DNA from: Campylobacteraceae bacterium
GTDB lineage: Bacteria; Campylobacterota; Campylobacteria; Campylobacterales; Arcobacteraceae
Assembly: GCA_013373175.1 (NCBI GenBank)
Contig: JABXII010000022.1
Location: 1-64,000 of the forward strand
Reading direction: 5' to 3'
DNA: 64,000 nt
The position numbers and the translations under genes are program-made. Below, in pieces: positions 36,060 to 44,809 of this stretch. Each line of letters begins with the position of its first letter. The stretch's first letter is position 1. Below the pieces are notes generated by a model that was given only the letters and a program-made list of their open reading frames with translations, searched no databases and had not been told where the DNA came from.

Positions 36060-37380
36060 CATAAGTTATTTTTTTGGGTACAAATTTAATAAATAAAGTA
36101 ATTGCAATCACAAAAGTAACTGCTTCAGCAATTGGTATTGCTAAAAATATTCCTTTATCATTAAATAAAATAGGCAATACAAATATAAAAATAACAGGAA
36201 AAATAAAACTTCTTAATAGTGCTATAATCATTGAAGGAAATGGTTTATGTATAGCTGTTAAATAAGCAGAAATAATTAGATTAATACCATTAAAAAGAAA
36301 AGCTATCCAAATAAATGAGGCAAATGTTAAAACAATCTGTTTTGTTTTATGGGTATCTTTTAAAAAGATATCTGCTAAGGCATGGGGAAAAAACAAGAGT
36401 AATAATATCATTACAATACCAACTAAACCTGTAGTGATAAAAGCCAGTTTTAAAAACTCTTCTATTCTTTTATGCTTTCTTGCTCCAAAGTTTTTACTAA
36501 TAATAGGTTGTAAGGAGTCACTGATTCCAAAACTTATCATTATACCAATCATTAAAAGATAGTTTATCACGGCAAAAGCAGCAAGTCCTTCCACATTAAA
36601 AGTTTTTATCATAATATAATTAAAGATTAAAGTTGTTATTCCTACAGAAATTTCATTGACAAATTCTGACATTCCATTGTAAGAGGCCTTTATGATTTGA
36701 ATATAACTTCCAATGGGTTTGATAAATTCTAAGGTTGCTCTCTTTGAAAAAAAATGAGGTAAAAGAATGAATAATAAAGCTAGTTGGGAAATACCTGTAG
36801 CTAAGGCTGCTCCAAAAATACCTTTATTTAAATATACAATCATGAACCAATCTAATATGACATTTATAACAGAACTTGAAAGTAAAGCAATAAAAGCAAG
36901 GTTTGGGCGGTTGTCCACTCGTACAAAATAATCTAAAACTACTCCAATCATTAAAAAAGGAATAAATATTAACATAATAGATAAATACTCTATTGCAACT
37001 TTTGTCAAATTGTCATTTGCACCAAAAAGATATAAAATAGTCTCTATATTTAAAAATAAAAGAGCAGAAATTATAAAACTAAAAGCAGTGATACTAACCA
37101 TTGTTTTACTAAAAACTATAGAGGCTTCTTTAATATTTCCTTCACCGATTAACTTTCCAGCAGTAACACTACTTCCAACTGCTAACATCAAAGCAAACCC
37201 AAATAGCAAAGAAAAAATAGGTAGACTTATATTTATAGCAGCAAGTCCGAAATCACCTATGTAATTTCCTATAAAAAATCCATCAACAATACTTGCTGAT
37301 GAAATAGCTAACATGCCTAGAACTGAAGGAATTGAGTATTGAAAAAAAATTGTTGATATTTTAGCTTTTGTTACGTTCAA
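36046..37380 (-). CDS. MATE family efflux transporter
   Basis: A multidrug and toxin extrusion-type cation antiporter of 444 residues with about 12 membrane helices in two bundles. The N-terminal bundle starts YSIPSVLGMLAISSASIVDG with the family's Gly-Asn pattern (FFIGNYIG); the second starts near VNEISVGITTLIFNY. The frame is open to a TTG at 37416 that overlaps the regulator gene and lacks a Shine-Dalgarno. The TTG at 37380 has AAGAGA just upstream and avoids the overlap, so it is preferred. The preceding TetR gene probably controls it. The substrate is unknown. Confidence 0.85.
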   Translation of the reverse strand: MNVTKAKISTIFFQYSIPSVLGMLAISSASIVDGFFIGNYIGDFGLAAINISLPIFSLLFGFALMLAVGSSVTAGKLIGEGNIKEASIVFSKTMVSITAFSFIISALLFLNIETILYLFGANDNLTKVAIEYLSIMLIFIPFLMIGVVLDYFVRVDNRPNLAFIALLSSSVINVILDWFMIVYLNKGIFGAALATGISQLALLFILLPHFFSKRATLEFIKPIGSYIQIIKASYNGMSEFVNEISVGITTLIFNYIMIKTFNVEGLAAFAVINYLLMIGIMISFGISDSLQPIISKNFGARKHKRIEEFLKLAFITTGLVGIVMILLLLFFPHALADIFLKDTHKTKQIVLTFASFIWIAFLFNGINLIISAYLTAIHKPFPSMIIALLRSFIFPVIFIFVLPILFNDKGIFLAIPIAEAVTFVIAITLFIKFVPKKITYENKD

Positions 37381-37390
37381 TGTATCTCTT

Positions 37391-37987
37391 TTAATATTTT
37401 TTTGATAACTTTTCAATTTCTGAAAAGTAGTTTGATAATTCGGTTTTTAAATCATAATTTTCTATCATTACTGATAATAAAAACATTCCATCTGCTGTAG
37501 AACATAAAGCTTTTGCTAAATTTTTTGACTCTGGTCGGAAATTACCTTTTTGAATTTCATAATCAAAGAGTTGTTCTAAATATTTAAATATAGTTTTGTA
37601 TAAATTAGTGTTGAACTCTTTTATTTCCTTGTCCTCTGAAGTAATGTACATATGCAAAGTATTAATATACAACTTTCTTAAATCTGCGTATGCTTTATCT
37701 TCGTTGAGGTATATTTCAAAAATCAAATGGATTTTATTAATAAAGCTTTCTTCATATTCATATTTTTCTTTTATCTTGTTCATCAGCTCAAATGATTTTT
37801 TTGACATAACTTGGTAAATTAGTTGTTCTTTTGTAGAAAAATAGTGATAAAACTGTCCTTTTGACATATTAATGTCAGTAATAAATCTATTTAATGAAAA
37901 TTTATCAATTCCATTTTCAACAAAAGCATTATAAGCTTCATCACAAATATAATCAATTCTTTCCTCTTTGTTGACCATTCTTGGCAT
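37391..37987 (-). CDS. TetR/AcrR family transcriptional regulator
   Basis: A 198-residue one-component repressor-type protein. The N-terminal helix-turn-helix covers about 10-55, with IDYICDEAYNAFVENGIDKF and a recognition helix in MSKGQFYHYFSTKEQL. The C-terminal helical ligand domain is unlike any I can name. It is co-transcribed with the MATE transporter (10 bases away), so sensing of a MATE substrate is plausible. A partial palindrome sits over its own predicted transcript start, which suggests autorepression. Confidence 0.88.
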   Translation of the reverse strand: MPRMVNKEERIDYICDEAYNAFVENGIDKFSLNRFITDINMSKGQFYHYFSTKEQLIYQVMSKKSFELMNKIKEKYEYEESFINKIHLIFEIYLNEDKAYADLRKLYINTLHMYITSEDKEIKEFNTNLYKTIFKYLEQLFDYEIQKGNFRPESKNLAKALCSTADGMFLLSVMIENYDLKTELSNYFSEIEKLSKKY

Positions 37988-38000
37988 AATTACCCTTTTA

Positions 38001-38021
38001 TAAACCGATGGTCTAATTATA
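38001..38021 (-). promoter_or_regulatory. TetR promoter with candidate operator
   Basis: A TATAAT on the minus strand at 38021-38016 is followed at once by TAAACCGATGGTCTA (38015-38001). That is an imperfect palindrome, TA-ACC-GGT-TA, across the predicted transcript start. The site lies 14 bases before the regulator's ATG. Confidence 0.45.
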
Positions 38022-38151
38022 CATTTGAATGCTTAAGTTTAATCTTTTTTTAAACTTTTATCTTTTAAATCTATTAATAATACTTAAAGAGATACTAATC
38101 TTAAAGTTATAAAATACTAAAAAAATTAATATTACTTTTGAAGGATAATTT

Positions 38152-38661
38152 ATGTCAAAAATAGGAATTTTAGTTGCAAGTGCAAACAATAACCTAAAAT
38201 TAGGACAAAGACTACAAGAACTTGCTAAAGAAGTAGGCGTTGAATCTGAAGTTATAAATTTAGTAGATTTAAACTTACCACTATATAGTACAGTAGAAGA
38301 AGAGAAAAATGGACTTCCTGAAGCTGCAAAAGAATTAGCAGGTAAGATATTAACACTAAGAACATTTATTGTTGTTGCTCCTGAATATAATGGAGTTATG
38401 CCTCCTGTTTTAAACAATGCTATGGCTTGGACTTCAAGAACAACAAAAGACTGGAGAGATGCCTTTAATGAAAAAATTGTAGGACTAGCAACTCACTCTG
38501 GTGGTGGAGGTCAAAAAGGTCTTCAAGCTATGAGAATTCAGTTCCAACACTTAGGTGCAAATATCTTAGCAAGAGAGATTTTAACAAGTTATGATAAACC
38601 ACTAAATGAAGATGCAGCAAAAAATATGATTCAACAATTGGATAAACTTTCAAGGGTATAA
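38152..38661 (+). CDS. NADPH-dependent FMN reductase family protein
   Basis: A 169-residue flavodoxin-like-fold oxidoreductase. The FMN phosphate loop is GILVASANNNLKLGQRL, PEYNGVMPPVLNNAMAWTSR is the family's flavin-contacting signature, and THSGGGGQKGLQAMR is the late loop. Likely a quinone, azo-compound or flavin reductase in the cytoplasm. AAGGA precedes the ATG by seven bases. It is divergent from the TetR gene across 164 bases, so the regulator could also control it, though no second operator is evident. Confidence 0.88.
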   Translation: MSKIGILVASANNNLKLGQRLQELAKEVGVESEVINLVDLNLPLYSTVEEEKNGLPEAAKELAGKILTLRTFIVVAPEYNGVMPPVLNNAMAWTSRTTKDWRDAFNEKIVGLATHSGGGGQKGLQAMRIQFQHLGANILAREILTSYDKPLNEDAAKNMIQQLDKLSRV

Positions 38662-38674
38662 ATAACCCTTGAAA
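38648..38674 (+). terminator. Hairpin containing the FMN-reductase stop codon
   Basis: TTTCAAGGGT (38648-38657) pairs with ACCCTTGAAA (38665-38674); the TAA stop lies in the seven-base loop. No T run follows on the plus strand, so it is a weak terminator or an RNA 3' stabiliser. Confidence 0.4.
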
Positions 38675-38716
38675 AAATAATACTTTTAAATTTTTTGCAA
38701 AAAAGCAAAAGAAGTG

Positions 38717-38722
38717 TATAAT
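38717..38722 (+). promoter_or_regulatory. -10 element at the AEC transporter start
   Basis: A perfect TATAAT ends six bases before the ATG at 38728. A transcript starting seven bases downstream would begin at or next to the A of that ATG, giving a leaderless mRNA. No Shine-Dalgarno lies at usable spacing. Confidence 0.45.
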
Positions 38723-38727
38723 CTTAT

Positions 38728-39654
38728 ATGCAAAATATAATTGAAGCCTTATTACCAATTTTTTTCCTAATTATTTTAGGATACTTTTTTAAACGTATAA
38801 AGTTCCCAAACGAAGAGTTTTGGGCTAGTTCAGATAAATTTACTTATTATGTACTTTTCCCTGCATTACTAATATATAAGCTATCAACTGCTTCTTTAGA
38901 AGGCATTGATGGATTTAGTTTTATTCTAAGTGCATTTTTGACAATGGTTATTTTAACCCTTGTACTTATGATATTTAACCGTTTTATTAAGAAGTTCAAA
39001 GGAGACTCTTTTACTTCTATTTATCAAGGTGCTATTAGATTTAATACCTATGTTTTTTTAGCCCTTGTAGATGCTATTTTTGGAGATAGTGGATTAGTTT
39101 TAGCTGCACTTTTGATGACTTTTATGATACCACTTATTAATATTTTTTGTATTTCTATTTTCTCTATTTATGCAGCAAGTAATAAAATAACTATAAAATC
39201 CTTTATGCTTTCAATTATAAAAAACCCACTTATTGTTGGTTGTGTTATTGGTGGTTTATTGAACTTCTTTGGAATAACTCTTTTTACTCCAATAGAGAAA
39301 ACACTTGGTATTTTAAGTTCAGCAGCACTTCCTTTAGGACTTTTATCTGTAGGTGTTGGACTTCACTTATCTCACATAAAAGAGGCGAAATTAGAGTTGA
39401 TTTTAGCAATTTTTGTAAAACTTATTGTTTATCCTTTAGCTATATATTTTATAGGAAAAACTTTAGGTATAACAGGACTTGCTCTTTTAGTACTTGTAGT
39501 ATTTGGTTCTATGCCAACTGCTTCATCAGCTTATATCTTAGCAAGGCAACTTGGGGGAGATTTAAAGCTAATGTCTGCAGTTATTACAATGCAGACATTG
39601 CTTTCGATTTTTTCTATTTCTGTGATTTTAATGTTAATTCAAAATCAGTTTTAA
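38728..39654 (+). CDS. AEC family transporter
   Basis: A 308-residue auxin-efflux-carrier-type permease with about ten membrane helices arranged as two inverted halves. The N-terminus IIEALLPIFFLIILGYFF and the C-terminal FGSMPTASSAYILARQLGG, with its broken-helix Gly/Pro, are family signatures. Bacterial members export or import small organic acids such as malate or malonate; the substrate here is not deducible. The start is leaderless-looking. The gene ends eight bases before the convergent repeat-lipoprotein gene. Confidence 0.88.
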   Translation: MQNIIEALLPIFFLIILGYFFKRIKFPNEEFWASSDKFTYYVLFPALLIYKLSTASLEGIDGFSFILSAFLTMVILTLVLMIFNRFIKKFKGDSFTSIYQGAIRFNTYVFLALVDAIFGDSGLVLAALLMTFMIPLINIFCISIFSIYAASNKITIKSFMLSIIKNPLIVGCVIGGLLNFFGITLFTPIEKTLGILSSAALPLGLLSVGVGLHLSHIKEAKLELILAIFVKLIVYPLAIYFIGKTLGITGLALLVLVVFGSMPTASSAYILARQLGGDLKLMSAVITMQTLLSIFSISVILMLIQNQF

Positions 39655-39662
39655 GAAAGAGA

Positions 39663-42071
39663 TTACTTTTTTAGTTTCTCTATCTTTTTTAACTCTTTTT
39701 TTGCTTTATCATAACTTGAACTAGAATACCAGTACTTGGCTTTTTTTAGGTCTTTTTTCATGTCACCTTTTCCATACTGATAGATAAGTCCAATATTATA
39801 TGCTGCAATATCTTTTTGTGAATCATCTCTATAATTTTTAAAAGCATCTTTATAATAAGTTAACGCTTTTTTAATATCTTTTTTAGTTCCTTGACCTTTT
39901 TCATAAAGAATACCAAGTTCTATTTGAGCTGATGCATCACCTTTGTTACTTGCATTTTTATAGTATTTAAGAGCATTTTTATAGTCTTTTTTATCTCTAT
40001 AATAATTTGCAAGATGCTTAGCTGCATATTTGTCATATCTTGATCCTTTTTCAAATAAACTAACAGCTTTTTTAATATCTTTTTTTACCCCTAGACCATC
40101 TCTATAAAAAATTCCTAGAAGATTCATACTTGGATAGTTACGATTTTTAACCCCAAGTTCTAAGTATTCTTTTGCTTTTTTGTAATCTAATTTAATGATA
40201 TTTTTTTCTTTATTATCTTCATCTTTATAATATAACCAAGCTAAGTTATAGTAAGAAGATGTATATCCTTTTTGTGCTGCTTGAAGATAATACTCTTCAG
40301 CTTTTTTAAGGTCTGGTTCAACTCCTTTTCCATAAGCATAAGCCCATCCCATAGAAGCATAATCTCTAGGTGTCTTTCTTATTTCATATAGTCTTTTCAT
40401 ATAGAAAAAACCAGTTTTTTCATTTATAATTGGAGATTTCTGACAAGAATTGCAAAGGTGGTATCTTACTAGTTCTTCAATAGCTTTAATATCATCTTCT
40501 TTTGCTAACTCTTCATAAATAGCTAAAGCTTTTTTGTAGTTTGGTTTTTTATCTACAGAATAGGGAGGATGTAAATATAAGTCTGCTAATTTGTATGCAG
40601 CTTTTTTATCTCCTCTATCTTTTAGGTTTTGTAAAATTTCTACGGCTTTATCATATTTGTTTACTTTTCTATTTGTATAAAGACTTACAAGTTCAAGGGA
40701 ACTTTTTATGTCTCCTGCTTTGGAAGCTTTTTCATATAGTTTAATTGAAAAGTCAATATTTGAGTATCTGTTCTTCTGAGCAAATTTTCTTAAAGTCAGA
40801 ATATTATCAGAATTTAAAATTTCTTGTTCAAGTTTTTTAATTACTTCAGGGAAGGCTTTTCTGTAACTTCGTTTTTCTATAACTTCTTTAGTAAATTTAT
40901 CTTTTAACTTTGTATTGTTACTTGATAGAATAAACTCTTGCCATCTTTTAGCACTAACATATTCTTCAGGGTTAAAGTTATAGTTAGACGGAATTTTTAA
41001 AGCAAGTTCTAAAATAGCTTCTTGATTCTTATCTTCTGCAAGTTTTTCGAATAAATCTCTTGCTTTTTCTGTATATCTATTTTTCTTGTAGTAATTTGCT
41101 AAAACCAAAATACCTTGATTTGATGATAATAGCTTATTTTTTAACTCTAAGTATTTATCTAAACTCTCTATACTATTTGAATAGGTATCAAGAACCATTA
41201 CTGTAGCTTCTACATGATTTAATTCAACTGCTTTCATAAAGTATTCATTTGATTTTACTTTATTTTTTTCTAGATATTGTAGATATTGGCCTCTATTATA
41301 AATCATTGCAAGATTATAATAAGCATCGGCATTTTTATTATCTAATTTAATCAGTGCAGTATATAGCTTTATAGCCTCTTTATATCCTCGTCTTTTTACA
41401 AGTATATCAGCTAATTTAGTGATTTTTTCAACATCATTAGAAGCAATTGTTCTATCAATAAACTCATTAACTTTCTCTTGTGAACTTGCTCTGTAGATTA
41501 GTGATTTTACTCTTTGAAGTTGTAAATCATAAGGAATCTCTGCTCCTCTTTCAGCTAAGTATGAGGCAATTTTTTCAGCTTTTTCTCTTTTTCTCTTATC
41601 AATATATATAGTATAAAGCTCTTGAAGTTGCTTTACAGATAATTTATCAATAATATTATCTTCTATCTCATTTACTTTTTTAGTATTATATTCAGTAATA
41701 TAATGTTTGATCAAAGATACCTTTGCATCAAGGTTTCCTTCACTTGAAGCTTTATTTAAAAGTTTTAATGCTTTTTCTTTTCCATTTAAAAACATATCAC
41801 TATAGTCATAATAAATATCACCTAAAAGTGCTAGTTGTTTTGGGTCTTCATTTTCATCAATATTTTCATACCACTTGTCAAAGTATTGTAAGCCTTCAAT
41901 AGTTTGAGGAAAGTCAAAATATTTTGAAAGTTCAATCATTGCATTTAGATTTCCATTATTCGCTTGATTGATTAGCGTTTCTTTTGAATATTTACTATTC
42001 TTTGAAAAATTATTTGTGGCACAGCCTGTTAAGAATAGAAATACCAAAAGGCTATATAGTAGTTGTTTCAT
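39663..42071 (-). CDS. Large TPR/Sel1-repeat lipoprotein
   Basis: An 802-residue lipoprotein: MKQLLYSLLVFLFLTGCATN with lipobox LTGC (Cys17). The rest is alpha-helical repeats. TPR-like units run through about 30-560, and clear Sel1-like units of about 36 residues follow from about 570, for example YASMGWAYAYGKGVEPDLKK and AQIELGILYEKGQGTKKDIK. The extreme C-terminus is Lys-rich. Such proteins scaffold envelope complexes, for instance AlgK in alginate export, but no polysaccharide genes are adjacent. It has the strongest Shine-Dalgarno in the window (AGGAGG, five bases before the ATG), implying high translation. Partner unknown. Confidence 0.82.
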   Translation of the reverse strand: MKQLLYSLLVFLFLTGCATNNFSKNSKYSKETLINQANNGNLNAMIELSKYFDFPQTIEGLQYFDKWYENIDENEDPKQLALLGDIYYDYSDMFLNGKEKALKLLNKASSEGNLDAKVSLIKHYITEYNTKKVNEIEDNIIDKLSVKQLQELYTIYIDKRKREKAEKIASYLAERGAEIPYDLQLQRVKSLIYRASSQEKVNEFIDRTIASNDVEKITKLADILVKRRGYKEAIKLYTALIKLDNKNADAYYNLAMIYNRGQYLQYLEKNKVKSNEYFMKAVELNHVEATVMVLDTYSNSIESLDKYLELKNKLLSSNQGILVLANYYKKNRYTEKARDLFEKLAEDKNQEAILELALKIPSNYNFNPEEYVSAKRWQEFILSSNNTKLKDKFTKEVIEKRSYRKAFPEVIKKLEQEILNSDNILTLRKFAQKNRYSNIDFSIKLYEKASKAGDIKSSLELVSLYTNRKVNKYDKAVEILQNLKDRGDKKAAYKLADLYLHPPYSVDKKPNYKKALAIYEELAKEDDIKAIEELVRYHLCNSCQKSPIINEKTGFFYMKRLYEIRKTPRDYASMGWAYAYGKGVEPDLKKAEEYYLQAAQKGYTSSYYNLAWLYYKDEDNKEKNIIKLDYKKAKEYLELGVKNRNYPSMNLLGIFYRDGLGVKKDIKKAVSLFEKGSRYDKYAAKHLANYYRDKKDYKNALKYYKNASNKGDASAQIELGILYEKGQGTKKDIKKALTYYKDAFKNYRDDSQKDIAAYNIGLIYQYGKGDMKKDLKKAKYWYSSSSYDKAKKELKKIEKLKK

Positions 42072-42184
42072 TTTTCCTCCTAAAAATTATTTATAATAAA
42101 CATGCAATCATATATAAATAATCTTAATGTAGATTTAAGCACAAAAAAGATGCTTCATTTGTGGTTAAGAGATTTTAATGTAAT

Positions 42185-42565
42185 ATGATTAATAAAACAT
42201 ATAATTGGAGTAAAATGATTTTTATAATATTTTTTGGAGTTTTAGCTTTTATTTTTGTTGCCTTAAACATTTATGATAATTCAAATTTACAAAAAATTGA
42301 AAATTATTACTTAAAGAAAAAGTGCTTAAATGTCACCTATTCCAAAGGTGAATACAAGGGAATTTGTCAAGATTATATCCTGAAAATACCTAACAGTTTT
42401 AGTCCAGATTTACAAAAAGATAAGGAAATTATTAAATTTAGTGAAATAAATGAAGTAAAAAAAGAAAATTTAATGATAATTATAAATAAAAATTATAAAA
42501 TACGATTTCAAAAAAAAGAGAATCTCCAAAAATTTTATAATGCAATAGAGGAAAGAAAAAAATAG
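42185..42565 (+). CDS. Small single-pass membrane protein of unknown function
   Basis: A 126-residue protein I do not recognise. One hydrophobic helix (MIFIIFFGVLAFIFVALNIY, about 11-30) near the N-terminus is followed by a Lys-rich domain of about 95 residues with two cysteines and predicted short strands. An in-frame ATG at 42215, preceded by GGAG, is an alternative start that would put the helix at the very N-terminus. The stop TAG is directly followed by the ATG of the AAA+ gene, so the pair is coupled and may work as a membrane anchor plus ATPase. Confidence 0.65.
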   Translation: MINKTYNWSKMIFIIFFGVLAFIFVALNIYDNSNLQKIENYYLKKKCLNVTYSKGEYKGICQDYILKIPNSFSPDLQKDKEIIKFSEINEVKKENLMIIINKNYKIRFQKKENLQKFYNAIEERKK

Positions 42566-44296
42566 ATGAAAGAGATAATAGAATTTATAAAGGCAAAAAA
42601 TGTTGAGAAATCAGCATTTTTCAAACAATTAAAATGCTCTAAAGAAGAAGCACAAATTTTACAATATATCACAAGACAATATATCCAAGGTAGAGATACT
42701 TCAATGGTTATAGATATTTTAAGTGAATTTTATGATGTAAAAACATATGAGCATTTAAATAAAATTCAACTAATCAAATCTCTATTAGAATTTGGATGGC
42801 TAGTTCAAAGTGGTTTTGACCAACTAAAACTTAGTGAAATGTCACAATTAGAACTTTTAAACTCTATGATTACTTTATCTCCTGCATTTTTAAAACTTTT
42901 AGAAAAAGGTTCTTTAGAGTTTGTCTTACCTGAAGTTAAAAAATATGAAGATCATTTAGAGTATTTACAAGACCAATTTTTTAGAATAGATTTAGCGCAA
43001 CAGTTAAATCTGGTAAAGAGTAACTTTGATGAAAACTCACCAAATATTAACAGATTAAGATCAAAGTTAACTCTTCTTGAAAATAGAATAAAAGAGAGAA
43101 TAAAAGAGACTGATGGCTCTATTATGATGGAAGATTTCTTTAAACAAAATAGTTTAAATGAACAAGAACAACTACTATTTTTAGCTCTTTTAAAAGAAGA
43201 GTATTCAGGTGGTGATGGAACTTTAAGGGATATGAATTCTTTAATCACACTAATTTCAAGTGATGACTATGAAAAAATTAAATATAGATCACTACTTGAA
43301 GAGGGTTCAAAACTTGTTTCAAGTTCTTTAATTGATTATGATGAAGTTTTAACTCCTTTTGGGGGAATAAACAGAAATTTCTATATTCCAGATGATATTT
43401 TATATAAAATTTCTCATCCAACAAAAAAGGCAAGTAGAAGTACAAAAATGAAGCTTGATTCTTTGATAAAAGAGCAAGAAACGTTTGAACTAATTACTAC
43501 TAATAAAACTTTAGATGACGTTGTTTTAAATGATAAAACAAGAGAAATTCTAGATTCACTTTTAAAGCAAATGGATAAAAATGTATTCAATAGACTTAAA
43601 GAGTGGGGAATAAAACATAAAAGAAATATTGAAGCTAGAATTATCTTTTATGGGTTTGCAGGTACTGGTAAAACATTGACTGCCCTTGCTTTTGCAAAAA
43701 CTCTAAAAAGACAAGTTCTAAGTTTTGATTGTTCAAAAATTCTTTCTATGTATGTGGGAGAGAGTGAAAAAAATGTTAGAGCAATATTTGATAAATATTA
43801 TGAACTAAGAGACAAAAGTAAATCAGAGCCTATTTTATTATTAAATGAAGCAGACCAGTTTTTAAGTTCAAGAACAACTTCAAGTGCAAGTGGAAGTGAA
43901 AAAATGCATAATCAAATGCAAAATATTTTTTTAGAACAAATAGAAAGATTTGATGGAGTTTTAATTGCCACAACAAATCTTTTAGAGTCTTTAGATAAAG
44001 CATTTTCAAGAAGATTTAATTACAAAATCGAGTTTAAAAAACCAAACTATGAGCAAAGAGTAGATTTATGGAAAAAATTACTTCCTTCTACTTTACCTTT
44101 AAGTGATGACTTTGATATTGAAAAGTTAGCAGAACATGAATTAACTGGTGGTCAAATAGAAATGGTTATAAAAAATACTGCATTTAAAATAGCAGTAGAT
44201 GAGGAACCATTATTTACAAATAAATCTTTTGAAGATCAAATTGCAAAAGAATTAAAAGGGAACTTTGATTCAGAGAATAAAGTCGGTTTTTTCTAA
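42566..44296 (+). CDS. AAA+ ATPase with unusual Walker B
   Basis: A 576-residue protein. Residues 1-310 are helical with no known domain. A classic AAA module follows: Walker A GFAGTGKT at 363-370, a pore-like MYVGESEKNVRAIF, a Walker B region ILLLNEADQF near 422-431, and ATTNLLESLDKAFSRRF carrying sensor 1 and the arginine fingers. The magnesium-binding Asp of Walker B (hhhhDE) is Asn here. The C-terminal lid includes LTGGQIEMVIKN. It directly abuts the small membrane protein gene and ends 123 bases before nuoA. The target is unknown; remodelling of a membrane complex is one possibility. Confidence 0.8.
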   Translation: MKEIIEFIKAKNVEKSAFFKQLKCSKEEAQILQYITRQYIQGRDTSMVIDILSEFYDVKTYEHLNKIQLIKSLLEFGWLVQSGFDQLKLSEMSQLELLNSMITLSPAFLKLLEKGSLEFVLPEVKKYEDHLEYLQDQFFRIDLAQQLNLVKSNFDENSPNINRLRSKLTLLENRIKERIKETDGSIMMEDFFKQNSLNEQEQLLFLALLKEEYSGGDGTLRDMNSLITLISSDDYEKIKYRSLLEEGSKLVSSSLIDYDEVLTPFGGINRNFYIPDDILYKISHPTKKASRSTKMKLDSLIKEQETFELITTNKTLDDVVLNDKTREILDSLLKQMDKNVFNRLKEWGIKHKRNIEARIIFYGFAGTGKTLTALAFAKTLKRQVLSFDCSKILSMYVGESEKNVRAIFDKYYELRDKSKSEPILLLNEADQFLSSRTTSSASGSEKMHNQMQNIFLEQIERFDGVLIATTNLLESLDKAFSRRFNYKIEFKKPNYEQRVDLWKKLLPSTLPLSDDFDIEKLAEHELTGGQIEMVIKNTAFKIAVDEEPLFTNKSFEDQIAKELKGNFDSENKVGFF

Positions 44297-44322
44297 ATTA
44301 GACTTTATAAATAAAAATTAAC

Positions 44323-44391
44323 TATAATTAATAACTAAAGAAAAATATTACTTAATCTTATATATAAAAGAGAATTAAGAGTTAGTTATTA
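44323..44391 (+). promoter_or_regulatory. nuo operon promoter and leader inverted repeats
   Basis: A TATAAT at 44323-44328 runs into the left arm of a perfect 10-base inverted repeat, TAATAACTAA (44329-44338) with TTAGTTATTA (44382-44391). A second pair, CTTAAT (44351-44356) with ATTAAG (44374-44379), is nested inside. The transcript would carry a folded leader ending 28 bases before nuoA. Alternatively the arms bind a regulator. Confidence 0.5.
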
Positions 44392-44419
44392 TAAAAACTA
44401 ATAATTTTAAGGATAAAAC

Positions 44420-44809
44420 ATGACACATATGGAGTTTTCACATCCGTATTTTGGCGTTTTTGTTATGTTTGTTTTGAGTTTTGGTGTTTTCCTTACGGTA
44501 GTTTATATTGCAAGGGTTATTGGTAGAAAAATAGCAAGGTTAAATACTGAAAAACTAAAAACTACACTATATGAGTGTGGACCAGAAGTTACAAAGCAAC
44601 CAAGTAGTGTATCTATTCAATTTTATTTAATGGCACTACTTTTTATTTTATTTGATATTGAAATTATATTTATGTTTCCGTGGGCTATAAACTTCCAGGT
44701 TTTAGGATGGTTTGGCTTTGTTGAAATGATTTTATTTATTTTATTACTTACAATCGGATTCATTTATGCATGGAGAAAAGGAGCTTTAGAATGGCACAGC
44801 ATAAAGTAG
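44420..44809 (+). CDS. nuoA: NADH-quinone oxidoreductase subunit A
   Basis: A 129-residue membrane subunit at the quinone end of complex I, with three helices (about 10-30, 65-85, 95-118). The conserved loop YECGPEV after helix 1 is characteristic; the Cys lies near the quinone cavity. AAGGA lies upstream of the ATG. It begins a 14-gene nuo operon with mostly overlapping or tightly spaced genes, and its end overlaps nuoB by 19 bases. Confidence 0.95.
   Translation: MTHMEFSHPYFGVFVMFVLSFGVFLTVVYIARVIGRKIARLNTEKLKTTLYECGPEVTKQPSSVSIQFYLMALLFILFDIEIIFMFPWAINFQVLGWFGFVEMILFILLLTIGFIYAWRKGALEWHSIK

Noticed and set aside
38058-38417. A 119-codon frame antisense to the FMN reductase start
   Set aside because: It lacks a ribosome-binding site and recognisable motifs; the plus-strand gene explains the region.
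39240-39674. A 144-codon open frame overlapping the AEC transporter gene on the same strand
   Set aside because: It is rich in Tyr, Cys, Phe and Ser with no ribosome-binding site, as expected from an off-frame reading of a membrane protein gene.
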